Shown: positions 46,157 to 56,087 of the stretch, piece after piece
Layout of the letters: each line of letters starts with the position of its first letter
Position numbering within the stretch: position 1 is the stretch's first letter
From: CBDFNN01 sp965250215
Lineage (GTDB): Bacteria; Bacteroidota; Rhodothermia; Rhodothermales; DATKEJ01
Assembly: GCA_965250215.1 (NCBI GenBank)
Contig: CBDFNN010000004.1
Coordinates: forward strand, 3,410,001 to 3,474,000
Length of the DNA stretch: 64,000 nucleotides
Reading direction: 5' to 3'
Translations under genes and position numbers: made by a program
Notes under the pieces: model-generated
Seen by the model: only the letters and a program-made list of their open reading frames with translations
Databases searched by the model: none
Told to the model about the DNA's origin: nothing

Positions 46157-48406
46157 CTAGGGCATAGCTTCAATTTTCAAAACTCCTTGCATGGTTCTCC
46201 AGTGACCAGGGACCGTGCAAATGTAGACATACTCTCCCGGTTCCAGAGCATCAATCGAAAGAGTTTGGCTTGCATTCAATCCAATCACTTCACTGCTGAG
46301 CAAGACAGTACTATTTTGGGATTCGGGAATGTAATTGGTGGACTTTGAGTCTGCATTGCTAATGTAGCCATCAAGCTCAGCTCCAAAACTCTCTATGTCA
46401 GCACCACTTTTCAAGAGCACAACATTGTGTAGATCTGGATGGAGATTATTGAAGGTCAATTCAAGAGACTGTCCCTCAAATGCAGAGATTGTCTTTTGTT
46501 GATAACTCATTTCACTAGGATTGGTGTTAATGGTCAAGTGTGCGGTCATCGCACTGGGAGTCCTCGCCTTACCACTGGCAACGGTGCCCCCAGGCTCCTT
46601 CTCAACAAATAGATCAGCAGCTGCATCGAGCCACTCATCTCCTCCCTGACGCGCTGTCTGCGTCGCTCTTTTCAACGACTCAGCCAATTCCACATCCATA
46701 TCTGCGACGCGAAGCACGGCAGCAAGACGGAGACCTAAATCCGAATCTTGAACGAGATCTACAAAAGATCTCCATTCAGAGTCTGGGAGGACCTGCAGTG
46801 CAGCCTTTCTCACACCGGATGAGGGATGCTTTAAAGCCTGCTTCAATTGAGATACAACCTCACCCGATCGACCCAGGCCATCAATCGTCCAAATAGCATG
46901 AATCGCAGCGACGTTCAACCTTCTTGAGTCCATCGACTTGTCTTTAATCAAATCTAGAAGCTCGTCCATGACGTCTACTTCATTTTCAACAATGAGTCTT
47001 TGTGCCGTAAGTCGCCAGAATTGATTCGTGCTCTTCAATGCTTCGATTAGACCTTCTTTGTCCGTGGGATCCAGGGACGATATTCCGTCTTCTCCTGGAT
47101 ATTGGATAACATAAACTCGACCGTGTTGAACATCTCTAAGTGGATTTTGGTGGGCGTTTCCCTCACCTTTCTCGGCATTCCAAATCTGATTGATCATTCC
47201 CCGACCGTCCGGGTTGTGTTGAATGACAGGATTATGCCAATCCGCAACCCATACATTTTCGTCTGGACCGATGTCAGCAAAAACGGGCGCCACCCAATCA
47301 TCTGAGCTCGCTAAAAGATTTTCAGGATCTCCAGAAACCTCCTTGTATGTCGAGCCGCTAGGCTCGAAAAAGGTCGTGTGCAATACATGTCCGGTTGGCT
47401 CATTCAGAAGTCCCGCTCCCCAGTATCGTTCTGGATATCGACGTCCGTTGTAAAGAAATAGACCAGCAGCTGCCGTGTAGCCGTCTCGGTAATCCACCTG
47501 CCAAGGATTACCTGTGGCAGAGTGTTTCATAATGAAATGACTCTGAATATTGGCAACGTTCTTTTCCGCATCATATCTCATGGGGATCGGTATCGTAATC
47601 GCATGGTTGTTATTTGCCGTCGACCCGAATATCGTATTGTCTTCTGAAATTCCGAGTCCCCAAGTATTGTTATTGAATCGGCCAACGGGTTCAATAACAC
47701 TTCCATCGCGACTAAATCGAAATACTCCCATCGGAAGAATTTTCCCGTCATCGCTTCGCGGCCGTTGCCCCGGAGGAGGTGCCATACCTGGTTTGTATAG
47801 CCCTGAGTAGCCAACAGCACTCCAAATACGATTGTCTATTCCGTATTTGAAATTATTCATAACGGCATGGGTATCCCAAGAGCCAAATGCATTCTCAATA
47901 ACCTTTTTCTTAGAGTCAAAAACATCATCTCCATCTGTATCCTCCATGAAAACAATGTCTGGCGCTTGACCAACAAGCGCTCCTCCTTTCACGATCGTGA
48001 TGGCTGTACTCAAGGGCTGTTCTTCTGCGAATCGGATATATTTATCTGCTACTCCATCTCCGTCCGTATCCTCGCAAATCGTTATTCTGTCCCCGCCTTT
48101 TTCTGTCCCAATGTAGCGGTGCGGATAGTTCGTAGACTCAAGGACCCAGAGTCTACCTCGCTCGTCCCAGGTCAGCGCAATGGGATTGACAATATGCGGT
48201 TCTGAGGCGAATACGCGGACACTAAATCCTTCGGGAGTTTCAAGACGAGAAAGAGTCTGCTGGGGACTAATGGGATCCTGAAGGCTTAGGGTCTGAACGC
48301 CGTTGGTGACCTTCGAATATTTCAGAGTTTCTGGACCTTGACTTGCGCAAGAGATGAAGAACGTCAGGGAAAGGAGACAGAGGAAATTCTTTTGTTTTGT
48401 GCTCAT
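46157..48406 (-). CDS. lipoprotein with beta-propeller, HEAT and azurin-like copper domains
   Basis: The 749-residue protein starts at ATG 48406 with a lipobox (LTFFISCAS). Residues 40-420 form a PVC-type dehydrogenase-like propeller (LTWDERGRLWVLESTNYPH, CEDTDGDGVADKYI). Residues about 455-590 carry HEAT-like repeats, and 610-749 form an azurin/plastocyanin-like domain with the copper ligands His in HPDLHNVVLL and the closing Cys-x4-His-x3-Met (CTVPGHWRTM). Related propeller proteins often end in a CxxCH cytochrome; none is here, so the type 1 copper site probably takes the electron. The ThuA-like gene lies 25 bp upstream on the same strand. Confidence 0.85.
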   Translation of the reverse strand: MSTKQKNFLCLLSLTFFISCASQGPETLKYSKVTNGVQTLSLQDPISPQQTLSRLETPEGFSVRVFASEPHIVNPIALTWDERGRLWVLESTNYPHRYIGTEKGGDRITICEDTDGDGVADKYIRFAEEQPLSTAITIVKGGALVGQAPDIVFMEDTDGDDVFDSKKKVIENAFGSWDTHAVMNNFKYGIDNRIWSAVGYSGLYKPGMAPPPGQRPRSDDGKILPMGVFRFSRDGSVIEPVGRFNNNTWGLGISEDNTIFGSTANNNHAITIPIPMRYDAEKNVANIQSHFIMKHSATGNPWQVDYRDGYTAAAGLFLYNGRRYPERYWGAGLLNEPTGHVLHTTFFEPSGSTYKEVSGDPENLLASSDDWVAPVFADIGPDENVWVADWHNPVIQHNPDGRGMINQIWNAEKGEGNAHQNPLRDVQHGRVYVIQYPGEDGISSLDPTDKEGLIEALKSTNQFWRLTAQRLIVENEVDVMDELLDLIKDKSMDSRRLNVAAIHAIWTIDGLGRSGEVVSQLKQALKHPSSGVRKAALQVLPDSEWRSFVDLVQDSDLGLRLAAVLRVADMDVELAESLKRATQTARQGGDEWLDAAADLFVEKEPGGTVASGKARTPSAMTAHLTINTNPSEMSYQQKTISAFEGQSLELTFNNLHPDLHNVVLLKSGADIESFGAELDGYISNADSKSTNYIPESQNSTVLLSSEVIGLNASQTLSIDALEPGEYVYICTVPGHWRTMQGVLKIEAMP

Positions 48407-48431
48407 ATTCAGATAAGTGCTTGGACCTTGA

Positions 48432-49163
48432 TTAATTAGCTGCCAACCAGCTAACTCCATTGCGGATTAGTTTCTGATAATTCGGATTATTATGCGCCGC
48501 GGCATCATGTCCAAGCGCAATGCAAAGTACTTTTGCTGTTGGATGCTCTACGACCCAAACCAAAGGATGCGTTTCTCCCGTTTCAGTATCCAAGGCTTGA
48601 GCCAGGATGTGGGTAGCTGCCATATTTTCGTCCAAAACCACTCTATACAGCTCGTCTTCAATCTCGAAGTCCAATTCAACTCCTTCCATGACGGGATGAG
48701 ATGAATCAACGACCTCGACAGTGAAGACTCCGTAGGGTCCATGTCCTCGCGATCCGCCACCGACGAAATTATTATTCCATTGCGGCCAATCTTCCCAATT
48801 GTACCAAACAGGAGGATGAACCAACATTAGAGATCTTCCAGCATCGGCAAAACTAAGAATGGCATCACGATCGAGATTGCTTTCTATGGGCTGATTGTGT
48901 GTAATGAAAAGCACATCCATGGTATCGAGAGTCGATCGATATTTGGTGACATCCTCTGTATAATAAACATCGACACCGAGACTGGCTAAAGTCTCGCTGT
49001 CCTTTCTATTGAACCAGGTATCGTAGTCGTGACTCGAGCCTCCACCGACCGTCATTATTTTAATTGGCTCTGATTTTACCTGCGAGCTAGTTTTCGAGTT
49101 ATTGTCGCTACAGGCAAGACAAAAGGACAAAATTGATAGGAGGACGAAATTTCTTGTTTTCAT
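48432..49163 (-). CDS. ThuA-like lipoprotein
   Basis: This 243-residue protein has a lipobox (FCLACSD, Cys about 18). It has a Rossmann-like glutamine-amidotransferase-type fold of the ThuA (trehalose utilisation) family: GGGSSHDYDTWF near 41, VLFITHNQPI, PVWYNWEDWPQW, SHPVMEGVE and, near the end, VCIALGHDAAAHNN. The cysteine nucleophile of amidotransferases is not obvious. ThuA proteins cluster with propeller/cytochrome proteins in sugar degradation loci, as here: the propeller/azurin gene follows after 25 bp. The exact reaction is unknown. Confidence 0.85.
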   Translation of the reverse strand: MKTRNFVLLSILSFCLACSDNNSKTSSQVKSEPIKIMTVGGGSSHDYDTWFNRKDSETLASLGVDVYYTEDVTKYRSTLDTMDVLFITHNQPIESNLDRDAILSFADAGRSLMLVHPPVWYNWEDWPQWNNNFVGGGSRGHGPYGVFTVEVVDSSHPVMEGVELDFEIEDELYRVVLDENMAATHILAQALDTETGETHPLVWVVEHPTAKVLCIALGHDAAAHNNPNYQKLIRNGVSWLAAN

Positions 49164-49241
49164 TTCTGGGCACGGGTGAGTTCTGAGCGATGGTCTTGTT
49201 TTGGAATAATAGCTCGGGAAATCTTCCCTTGTATCATATGC

Positions 49242-50132
49242 TTATCGCCTGAAGCTATAACCAATGAACGCCAAGGCATCGGGAAGACCGTCTCTCCAGT
49301 ATCCCCATGTATGCGATCCATCTCGAACACGATACTCATGTGGAACTTGCTTCTTCACCATGGCGATGTGAAGCATCGAATTTCCAACGGCAAGAAAGTC
49401 GTCATCTCCGCAATCGATCCAATATCTCAACTTTTTTAATTCGTCAGCCGTCCTACTTTCAACGATGTCCAAAATCGAATGCTCTTTCCAATGATCATTA
49501 AGTCGATCCTTTCCCTCGAGACCCTTCCCATACATAATGCCATACATGCCATCATATCGACCTTGCGGCATGCTCAATACAGATTCCTCCGTTATTACCG
49601 CTCCGCTTAAGGATGCGATAGAAGAAAACAAATCAGGATTTCGTAGCCCAAGTATCAAGGCACCATGCCCTCCCATCGACAAGCCGGCGACTCCTCGATA
49701 TTGCTTCTCAGTCCGGATTCGATATTCGCTCTCTACCTTTGGCATCATCTCTTGAAGAAACATGTCCTCCCATTTATCACCATCCACATTGTTGATGTAG
49801 AAGCTCACTCCCCCATCGGGCATGACGATGATCATCGGAGGAATTTCCCCACCCTCGATGGCCTTGTCTACAATCCTATTGGCTTCTCCAAATTGAAGCC
49901 ATCCCGTATCATCGTCAGAGTAGCCGTGCAATAAATAGAGTACGGGATAGTGCCGACTGGATCGCTCGTAGTCATTAGGCAAATAAACTGTGTAGCGAAC
50001 ATCTTTACCAAGGACCTCACTAGAGAGAGTTAGCCCTTCTTTGACGATTCCCTGTCCTTGAACAACCGCCAATGAGAGGCCTATCGTTATAAATAAAATG
50101 GTGAAAACCTGGACTAAGAATTTTCTGGACAT
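49242..50132 (-). CDS. secreted esterase (esterase D/tributyrin-esterase family)
   Basis: The 296-residue alpha/beta-hydrolase has a signal peptide (about 1-27, ending VQGQG), the nucleophile elbow GLSMGGHGAL (about 150), an acidic residue in DDDFLAVGNSM (about 238) and His in DGSHTWGYW (about 274). VLYLLHGYSDDDTGW near 65 is typical of the esterase D family. It likely removes acyl or feruloyl/acetyl esters from glycans or lipids outside the cell. It is 78 bp upstream of the ThuA gene on the same strand. Confidence 0.88.
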   Translation of the reverse strand: MSRKFLVQVFTILFITIGLSLAVVQGQGIVKEGLTLSSEVLGKDVRYTVYLPNDYERSSRHYPVLYLLHGYSDDDTGWLQFGEANRIVDKAIEGGEIPPMIIVMPDGGVSFYINNVDGDKWEDMFLQEMMPKVESEYRIRTEKQYRGVAGLSMGGHGALILGLRNPDLFSSIASLSGAVITEESVLSMPQGRYDGMYGIMYGKGLEGKDRLNDHWKEHSILDIVESRTADELKKLRYWIDCGDDDFLAVGNSMLHIAMVKKQVPHEYRVRDGSHTWGYWRDGLPDALAFIGYSFRR

Positions 50133-50198
50133 GAAATTACAGTCGTTTCGATTGTATAATTATTGGATCTGTATCGAATAATATACCTGGCTCCCTTC

Positions 50199-50684
50199 AT
50201 GTGCAAAATACTCTACCTATTTATGGCTGGAATTATGCTTCTTTCTTGCAATTCGCTCGAGGACAAAGAAGTGCTTATGGATGAGGATGAGGTGGACCTA
50301 GCGAAGCAGGCGGCTGTCGTTGCCGTCAGTATTACCGGTTCTTCAGGAGCCTATCAATTCGACGTCACGGTTACAAGCCCTGACGAGGGATGTGATCACT
50401 ATGCAGATTGGTGGGAGGTCATGGATTCTGATTCAAGTTTGGTTTATCGAAGAGTCCTCGGACACAGTCACGTTGATGAGCAACCCTTCTCAAGGAGCGG
50501 CGGCCCTATAGAAATAGAGATCGATGACTTGGTTTTTATCCGAGCACATATGAGCAACATCGGATATGGAAGTAGAGCCCTTGGAGGCAGCATTCAAGAT
50601 GGTTTCGTTCCAACAACGATTCCAGCTAATCGGGCTGCTGAACTCAGCTTAATTGAACCACTTCCAGGTGATTGTGCTTTCTAA
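50199..50684 (+). CDS. small lipoprotein of unknown family
   Basis: The 161-residue protein begins at ATG 50199 with a short lipoprotein signal (MCKILYLF...MLLSC, Cys about residue 17). The mature part starts with an acidic patch (EDKEVLMDEDEVDL), then a beta-rich region with TGSSGAYQFDVTV and cysteines in EGCDHYADW and near the C-terminus that may form a disulfide. The look is a small beta-sandwich, but I do not recognise the family. An upstream start at 50163 would break the signal. It is divergent from the esterase gene. Confidence 0.6.
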   Translation: MCKILYLFMAGIMLLSCNSLEDKEVLMDEDEVDLAKQAAVVAVSITGSSGAYQFDVTVTSPDEGCDHYADWWEVMDSDSSLVYRRVLGHSHVDEQPFSRSGGPIEIEIDDLVFIRAHMSNIGYGSRALGGSIQDGFVPTTIPANRAAELSLIEPLPGDCAF

Positions 50685-50710
50685 TCAAGATGATTGGTCA
50701 ATTGCTGATC

Positions 50711-51619
50711 CTAGACGACCTGATTTCGGACAAAGGACTTCATTTCGGTAATCATCTCAACAAACATAGGATTTCGTGCCTCAACGATTTTACCATTAGG
50801 GCCAAGAATGTCATGTTCAAGAACTACGCTCGCATGCCGAACCTTCAAATGCTTTGGTATTCTAAAAAACTCTACTGAATCGCTGTCACCCGGATGATTC
50901 GACTTAAGCTTCTCAAGGTCGCGAATATCAGCCGTGGGGTCTGCCTCGGAATGTGCAATAAAAACGGGTTGAAAGATATCGCTATATCGGGCTTTATTGT
51001 CATAGCGTTTGTCGATGTCTCTAATAAGTTCTGCTAGTTGCCCTGCAGCGTCAAAATCCATCCGGCCATATCTATATGGATTGGGACCAATGAGGCTTTT
51101 TCCTTTTCGGTCTTGTCTCTTCGCCAATGGATCCAAAATTGCATCTTGTCTTAGTGCCTTCTCAGCCAGATCTCCTTTCACACCGACTAAGTCCATTGCC
51201 GCTGAAAAGAGAAAAAGTCCACCTGAAATATCCTCTGGCTTTTTCAAGGCTCGTTCTAAGGCCAAGGCGCCGCCGAGGGACAGTCCTCCTATTGAGACGT
51301 TCTTTCCTAAATTCTCCGCCATGCTAACAGCAATTCGAATTTCTTCACGCCATTCTTCTAGACTTGCCTCTTTCATCAGTCGAGGCTTTTTCAAGCCGTG
51401 GGCTGGCAGAAGTGGAGCCAGAACGCTAAAACCCATTTCATAAAAGCGAGTCCCAATAGATCTAACAAAGTGTGGAGAATCCGTTAGACCATGAACCAAG
51501 ACTATGCAATGACCTCTTCTGTTCTGCTGGGCCCACAGCCACGGCTCGTTTCCCTCTCGAATTTCCGAAAGTTTTTCGCGATAATGGTTCTTCCAGTTTT
51601 CTAAAGTCTCCTGAAGCAT
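50711..51619 (-). CDS. alpha/beta-hydrolase, carboxylesterase-like
   Basis: The 302-residue hydrolase has the oxyanion strand VLVHGLTDSPHFV (about 40), the nucleophile elbow GLSLGGALAL (about 112), an acid in AHSEADPTAD (about 226) and the His in LEHDILGPNG (about 273). There is no signal peptide, so it acts in the cytoplasm. The substrate is unknown; the small acyl esters released by the secreted esterase are a possible source. Its 3' end faces the small lipoprotein gene. Confidence 0.85.
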   Translation of the reverse strand: MLQETLENWKNHYREKLSEIREGNEPWLWAQQNRRGHCIVLVHGLTDSPHFVRSIGTRFYEMGFSVLAPLLPAHGLKKPRLMKEASLEEWREEIRIAVSMAENLGKNVSIGGLSLGGALALERALKKPEDISGGLFLFSAAMDLVGVKGDLAEKALRQDAILDPLAKRQDRKGKSLIGPNPYRYGRMDFDAAGQLAELIRDIDKRYDNKARYSDIFQPVFIAHSEADPTADIRDLEKLKSNHPGDSDSVEFFRIPKHLKVRHASVVLEHDILGPNGKIVEARNPMFVEMITEMKSFVRNQVV

Positions 51620-51873
51620 ATGGGGGAGATATTTCTATGATGGTCTGTGCGTCCGAAATGAAGCGACTTAATAACTTAGTTGTTTGGTAGAAAGGTCCAA
51701 AGCTCTAAACAAGAACCAGATACAATCTAATCTTGGCGCTTATGGAATCCGATGAGTCAATTTTCGAAAAGTAAACTCAGCAGGTTATCCCCTTGCTATG
51801 ATCCAGCAAATTCCCGATTCTACAAGGATGCCACGGGACGGAAAAATCCATTCGATCAAAAGAAAATACTAAC

Positions 51874-53265
51874 ATGAAAAAGAAAGCCTTGAGCCGACGC
51901 AATTTTATTGAAAAGTCTTCGACTAGCGCATTTGGAGCCCTCGTCCTTCCACGTCATATCTTAGGTGGACCAGGATTTACAGCCCCCAGTGACAAATTAA
52001 ATATTGCTTCGATCGGCTCTGGTGGAATGGGAGCATCGAACATGACACAGGTATTGAGCGAAAACATTGTTGCAATCTGTGATCCCGACGATAAGAACGT
52101 GGCAGAGAGTATTGGCGATTGGATGGTTGAGCGGAGACCTGAGAGAGGGCAGCTTAGAGATGCATATAATAAGGCCAAGCGATACACTGACTATCGCGAA
52201 ATGTTGGACAAGCAGAAAGACATTGATGCCGTAGTTATTGCAACGCCGGATCATTCTCACGCTCCCGCCGCTGCAAAAGCGATGAAGCTAGGAAAGCACG
52301 TCTATGTCCAAAAGCCTTTGACTTATACTGTTAAGGAATCAAGAGTCTTGGCGCAGATTGCCGCAGAAACAGATGTAGTGACACAAATGGGCAACCAAGG
52401 TCACAGTCATGACGGAGGTCGACAATTGATTGATTGGATCTGGGGTGGTGCTATCGGCGAAGTAAGCGAAGCCCATATTTGGACCAACCGACCTGTATGG
52501 CCACAAGGCATTCCACGTCCAGAGAAAGAGAAAGTCCGAAAAGGACTTGATTGGGATCTCTGGTTGGGTCCAAGACCTAAAATCGACTACAACTCAGCAT
52601 ACATGCCCTTCACGTGGAGAGGATGGACAGATTGGGGAACAGGCGTTGTTGGCGACATGGGGGCTCACCTTATCGATCACGCATATTGGGTACTCGGACT
52701 AGATGCTCCAACATCGATTTCTGCAAGTGGATCACCCTTCGGTGGAAAGGAACGCAGCGACAAGCACTCTTTTCCGATGGCCTCGCAGGTCAACTATGAG
52801 TTTGGTAGAGGTGGAAGAAAGCAGGTAGATTTAACATGGTATGATGGTGGTCTTCTTCCAAGACGCCCAGAAATGATGCCATGGGACGCGCAAGTCAAGC
52901 GGGGTGGTGGCTGTATTTTGATTGGCACAAAGGGCGTCGCCGTCTATGATGAGTATGGACACAATCCAAGACTCTTCCCGAAATATCTTGAAGAAGAGTA
53001 TGCCAATACAGGCCAGCTCATTAGGCGAATAGACAACCAAGCTCACGAAATGAACTGGGTCAACTCTTGCAAGGGTCTGGACGAGCCTTCCAGTCCGCTA
53101 TCCTACGCGGGTCCCCTTACGGAAACGATGTTACTAGGCAACGTGGCACTCATGTACGGCTATGGCAAGAAGTTATTCTGGGATCCAATCAAAATGGAAT
53201 TTCCGAATGCACCAGATGCAAATGAGCTCCTTCACTATGACTATAGAGAAGGTTGGGAATTGTAA
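51874..53265 (+). CDS. Tat-exported Gfo/Idh/MocA oxidoreductase
   Basis: The 463-residue protein has a twin-arginine-type start (SRRNFIEKSS, then a hydrophobic ALVLP) and a Rossmann domain with IASIGSGGMGASN. EKP-like motif appears as VQKPLTYTVKES (about 144), where KP is the catalytic lysine-proline, and there is a long C-terminal domain with GDMGAHLIDHAYW. Exported family members act on sugars in the periplasm with a tightly bound NAD(P). The 254 bp upstream hold no other gene. A strong hairpin follows at 53281-53313. Confidence 0.9.
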   Translation: MKKKALSRRNFIEKSSTSAFGALVLPRHILGGPGFTAPSDKLNIASIGSGGMGASNMTQVLSENIVAICDPDDKNVAESIGDWMVERRPERGQLRDAYNKAKRYTDYREMLDKQKDIDAVVIATPDHSHAPAAAKAMKLGKHVYVQKPLTYTVKESRVLAQIAAETDVVTQMGNQGHSHDGGRQLIDWIWGGAIGEVSEAHIWTNRPVWPQGIPRPEKEKVRKGLDWDLWLGPRPKIDYNSAYMPFTWRGWTDWGTGVVGDMGAHLIDHAYWVLGLDAPTSISASGSPFGGKERSDKHSFPMASQVNYEFGRGGRKQVDLTWYDGGLLPRRPEMMPWDAQVKRGGGCILIGTKGVAVYDEYGHNPRLFPKYLEEEYANTGQLIRRIDNQAHEMNWVNSCKGLDEPSSPLSYAGPLTETMLLGNVALMYGYGKKLFWDPIKMEFPNAPDANELLHYDYREGWEL

Positions 53266-53280
53266 ATATCTCGACAACAG

Positions 53281-53313
53281 AAAAAGGTCGCCAATAGTAT
53301 TGACGACCTTTTT
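53281..53313. terminator. bidirectional terminator between the Gfo/Idh gene and the histidine kinase
   Basis: AAAAAGGTCG (53281-53290) and CGACCTTTTT (53304-53313) form a perfect 10-bp stem with a 13-nt loop. The T run serves the plus strand and the complementary A run gives a T run for the minus-strand kinase gene ending at 53358. Confidence 0.9.
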
Positions 53314-53357
53314 CTACGTGCATAAATGTTTACCGATCGACGTAATTCCTTTCTCCT

Positions 53358-54854
53358 CTAATTTCCACGATCAACATACGAGAAATCGTTGTCGGCTAGA
53401 TCCAGTTTAGGAGCCTCATTCTTCTTAGCTCTCGGAAAGCGCACTGTAAATATACTCCCTTTTCCCAGGGTACTTTCAGCCGAGATGGTTCCATCCATCA
53501 TCTCAACTAGATTCTTCGTTATTGCCAGACCCAAGCCACTTCCGTGGAAATTTCTGGATTCTCCGTTTGAGTCCTGAGTAAATCTATCGAAGAGTCGAGG
53601 CAAATAGTCAGAGCCCATCCCAATCCCGGAGTCAATAACTCTGATCTCAATGAGATCATCAATTCCGTTAATTATCACTTTGACCTCACCCTTCCGAGTA
53701 AATTTCAGTGAGTTTCCAACAAGATTTTGAATAATCCTGTCATAAGCGGCTTTGTCAAGATCGCAATCAAATGGGGATTCGCCCTCCGAGCTCACAATCA
53801 GTTTCAATCTCTTTTGCTCCGCTCTTTTTGAGAAAATAGAAACCGTCCCTTTCGTGCGCCTGAAAACGTCAAATCGTTCAAGTTTAATCTCTCTTGCTCT
53901 TCCTTCCAATTGGGCCAAATCTAGGACACTGTTAAGGGTAGACATCAATCGCTGGCCTCCGTTGTAGATCAGCTCAACAAGATCTCGGTTAACCTCTCCA
54001 ACATCTTCTCTGAGGACATCAGCAGTCCCTATTATGGACGTCAGAGGAGTCCGAATCTCATGGCTCATACTCGCAAGAAATGCCGATTTAAGTTTGTCCG
54101 CTTCTACTGCTTTATCCTTGGCGTCTCGCAGTTCATCGGCTTGATTCTTCAACGAGGAGTTTAGAGTCGCCAATTCCCGAGTTCGCTCTCGTACTCTTTT
54201 TTCCAACTCTTGACGAGACATTTCAAGCTCCGTCTTCTTTCTTTCTAGTTCAACATTTTTCTGCTGCAATTTCGTAGACAAATTGGTCGATTCATCTCTC
54301 TCCATTCGGACTTCCTTAACCGTAAAAAAGACCTGGATGCAGGAAATAGCCAGAAGTATCAAGGGAACAATCAACATCTCAATCCCACTCTCTGAGACAT
54401 AACTCTTTACCAATCCACTTTTCTCCAATAAGTAGCCTGCGACTAGGGCGCCAAGAGAAGCAAGGGAAACAAATATGGCGGCACGTTCGCTAAAAAAAGC
54501 GATGCTTACGGGCGCAAAAATGAAGAACAGTGCAACAACAGGGCCTCTCAGACCTCCAAATTCTTTAAAAGCAATAATTCCAGTTCCATAAACGATAATG
54601 AACTGAATCCATGACGCTGATTTGACAAGTCCCAGTCGTAGCATGAAAAAGAGAATAAACTCTAGTCCCATTCCCAATACCAAGAGTCGCTCGGCAAGAT
54701 CAATTTTATCTGGATCCCAAGACATGCGGGGAATGACCACAACATAGATCATTGCATAGGCTATAAGCGCCAGCAATATATACCACTGAGTCCACCTAGC
54801 TATGCCAGACAGACTTCTTTCTCCGATTTTCGAGCCCGTAAAATATTCCGACAT
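53358..54854 (-). CDS. membrane sensor histidine kinase
   Basis: The 498-residue protein has six or so N-terminal helices (about 20-40, 52-72, 82-98, 106-122, 130-145, 160-182), then a coiled-coil (about 190-250, Lys/Glu-rich). HisKA has His265 (SHEIRTPLTSI), and the HATPase domain has the N box IIQNLVGNSLKF, G1 IDSGIGMG and G2 HGSGLGLAITK. No receiver domain follows and no response regulator is nearby. It autophosphorylates in response to an unknown signal sensed in the membrane. It is divergent from the NHL-propeller gene and probably not in its transcript. Confidence 0.9.
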   Translation of the reverse strand: MSEYFTGSKIGERSLSGIARWTQWYILLALIAYAMIYVVVIPRMSWDPDKIDLAERLLVLGMGLEFILFFMLRLGLVKSASWIQFIIVYGTGIIAFKEFGGLRGPVVALFFIFAPVSIAFFSERAAIFVSLASLGALVAGYLLEKSGLVKSYVSESGIEMLIVPLILLAISCIQVFFTVKEVRMERDESTNLSTKLQQKNVELERKKTELEMSRQELEKRVRERTRELATLNSSLKNQADELRDAKDKAVEADKLKSAFLASMSHEIRTPLTSIIGTADVLREDVGEVNRDLVELIYNGGQRLMSTLNSVLDLAQLEGRAREIKLERFDVFRRTKGTVSIFSKRAEQKRLKLIVSSEGESPFDCDLDKAAYDRIIQNLVGNSLKFTRKGEVKVIINGIDDLIEIRVIDSGIGMGSDYLPRLFDRFTQDSNGESRNFHGSGLGLAITKNLVEMMDGTISAESTLGKGSIFTVRFPRAKKNEAPKLDLADNDFSYVDRGN

Positions 54855-55016
54855 TCCTCCTTTAGGGGACTAAGACCAAGTTTCTCATGCCTCTATCGTA
54901 TTAATATATGAAGAATATAGCCCAGATATAGCTGATGTGCATAGAAATGCCCCACGGCATTGATTTAGACCACTGCCAATAGGTATTCTCCATGACGGAC
55001 AAAACTTATCGCGACA

Positions 55017-56087
55017 ATGAAAAACAACTCCCGAAGAGACTTTCTCTCGAAATCAGCTATTCTTGTGGCTACGGCTCCGGCGGCGCCTACCTTACTGAAA
55101 TCCTTTAATATCATTAGTAAAAAGACAGAATTGTCTGACGAAGTACTCGGGCACGGTGACTTCAAATATCGGGTCAATACTGAATGGGGTAACCTCGATC
55201 CGATGTCGACACCTGTCAATAATTGTCACGAAATGGTGATGGATTCGCAAGGACGCCTGTTAATGATCACGGATGAGACGAAAAATAACATTCTCGTCTA
55301 TGACACTTCTGGAAAACTATTGAACACTTGGGGTTCTGAATATCCCTCAGGCCATGGACTGAGCATCTGGGACGCAGGTGGAGAAGAATTTCTTTTCCTT
55401 GTTGACAACGGTGGACGAGTTGACAAAACGACACTTGATGGACAAGTAATTATGACTTTGCCGAATCCAAAGGAAATTGGAGTCTACAGCGAAGACGAAA
55501 ACTATACTCCGACGGAGACAACAGTCGGACCGAACGGAGACATCTATGTAGCAGACGGCTACGGATCGCAATTCATCCTGCAGTTTGACATGGACGGTAA
55601 GTTCATCAGGAAATTCGGAGGCCGTGGCGACGAGGATCATCAATTTCAAACAGCTCATGGGGTAACCCTTGATACCAGAGACGCTGACAACCCGACTCTA
55701 CTTTGTACATCGCGAGCTCATAACGCCTTCAAGCGCTATTCACTGGACGGTGAATACATGGAGACCATCTTCCTTCCGGGTGCATTTGTATGTCGAGCCG
55801 TCATAGATGACGAAAATCTATATGCTGGTGTATGTTGGTCTCGTCTGAAGTATCTCAATCGAACTCCAAATTCTGGATTCGTCACTATTCTCGACAGCGA
55901 TAACATGCCCGTCTCAAATCCGGGCGGATCACGGCCGGTCGTCGAAAACGGTCAGCTCAAAGTCATGCTTCAAGAAGTGCCTATCTTCAAACATTGTCAC
56001 GACGTTTGTATTGACAACGATAAGAACATTTACGTTTGCCAATGGAACGCGAACAAGAGCTACCCCATCAAGCTAGAGCGTATTTGA
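55017..56087 (+). CDS. Tat-exported NHL-type six-bladed beta-propeller protein
   Basis: The 356-residue protein begins with a Tat-like signal (SRRDFLSKS, hydrophobic AILVATAPAAP). Blades of the NHL type repeat from about 50: DSQGRLLMITDE, GPNGDIYVADGYG, FDMDGKFIRKFGG and CIDNDKNIYVCQ, each with the GxIYVAD-like core. Propellers of this class bind or sense sugars, or resemble the lyase part of peptidylglycine amidating enzymes. No catalytic site is certain. It has 162 bp of upstream spacer shared with the kinase. Confidence 0.82.
   Translation: MKNNSRRDFLSKSAILVATAPAAPTLLKSFNIISKKTELSDEVLGHGDFKYRVNTEWGNLDPMSTPVNNCHEMVMDSQGRLLMITDETKNNILVYDTSGKLLNTWGSEYPSGHGLSIWDAGGEEFLFLVDNGGRVDKTTLDGQVIMTLPNPKEIGVYSEDENYTPTETTVGPNGDIYVADGYGSQFILQFDMDGKFIRKFGGRGDEDHQFQTAHGVTLDTRDADNPTLLCTSRAHNAFKRYSLDGEYMETIFLPGAFVCRAVIDDENLYAGVCWSRLKYLNRTPNSGFVTILDSDNMPVSNPGGSRPVVENGQLKVMLQEVPIFKHCHDVCIDNDKNIYVCQWNANKSYPIKLERI

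Noticed and set aside
46540..46896. 118-codon forward frame over the HEAT region of the propeller lipoprotein
   Set aside because: It lacks a signal or motif and lies antisense to conserved repeats.
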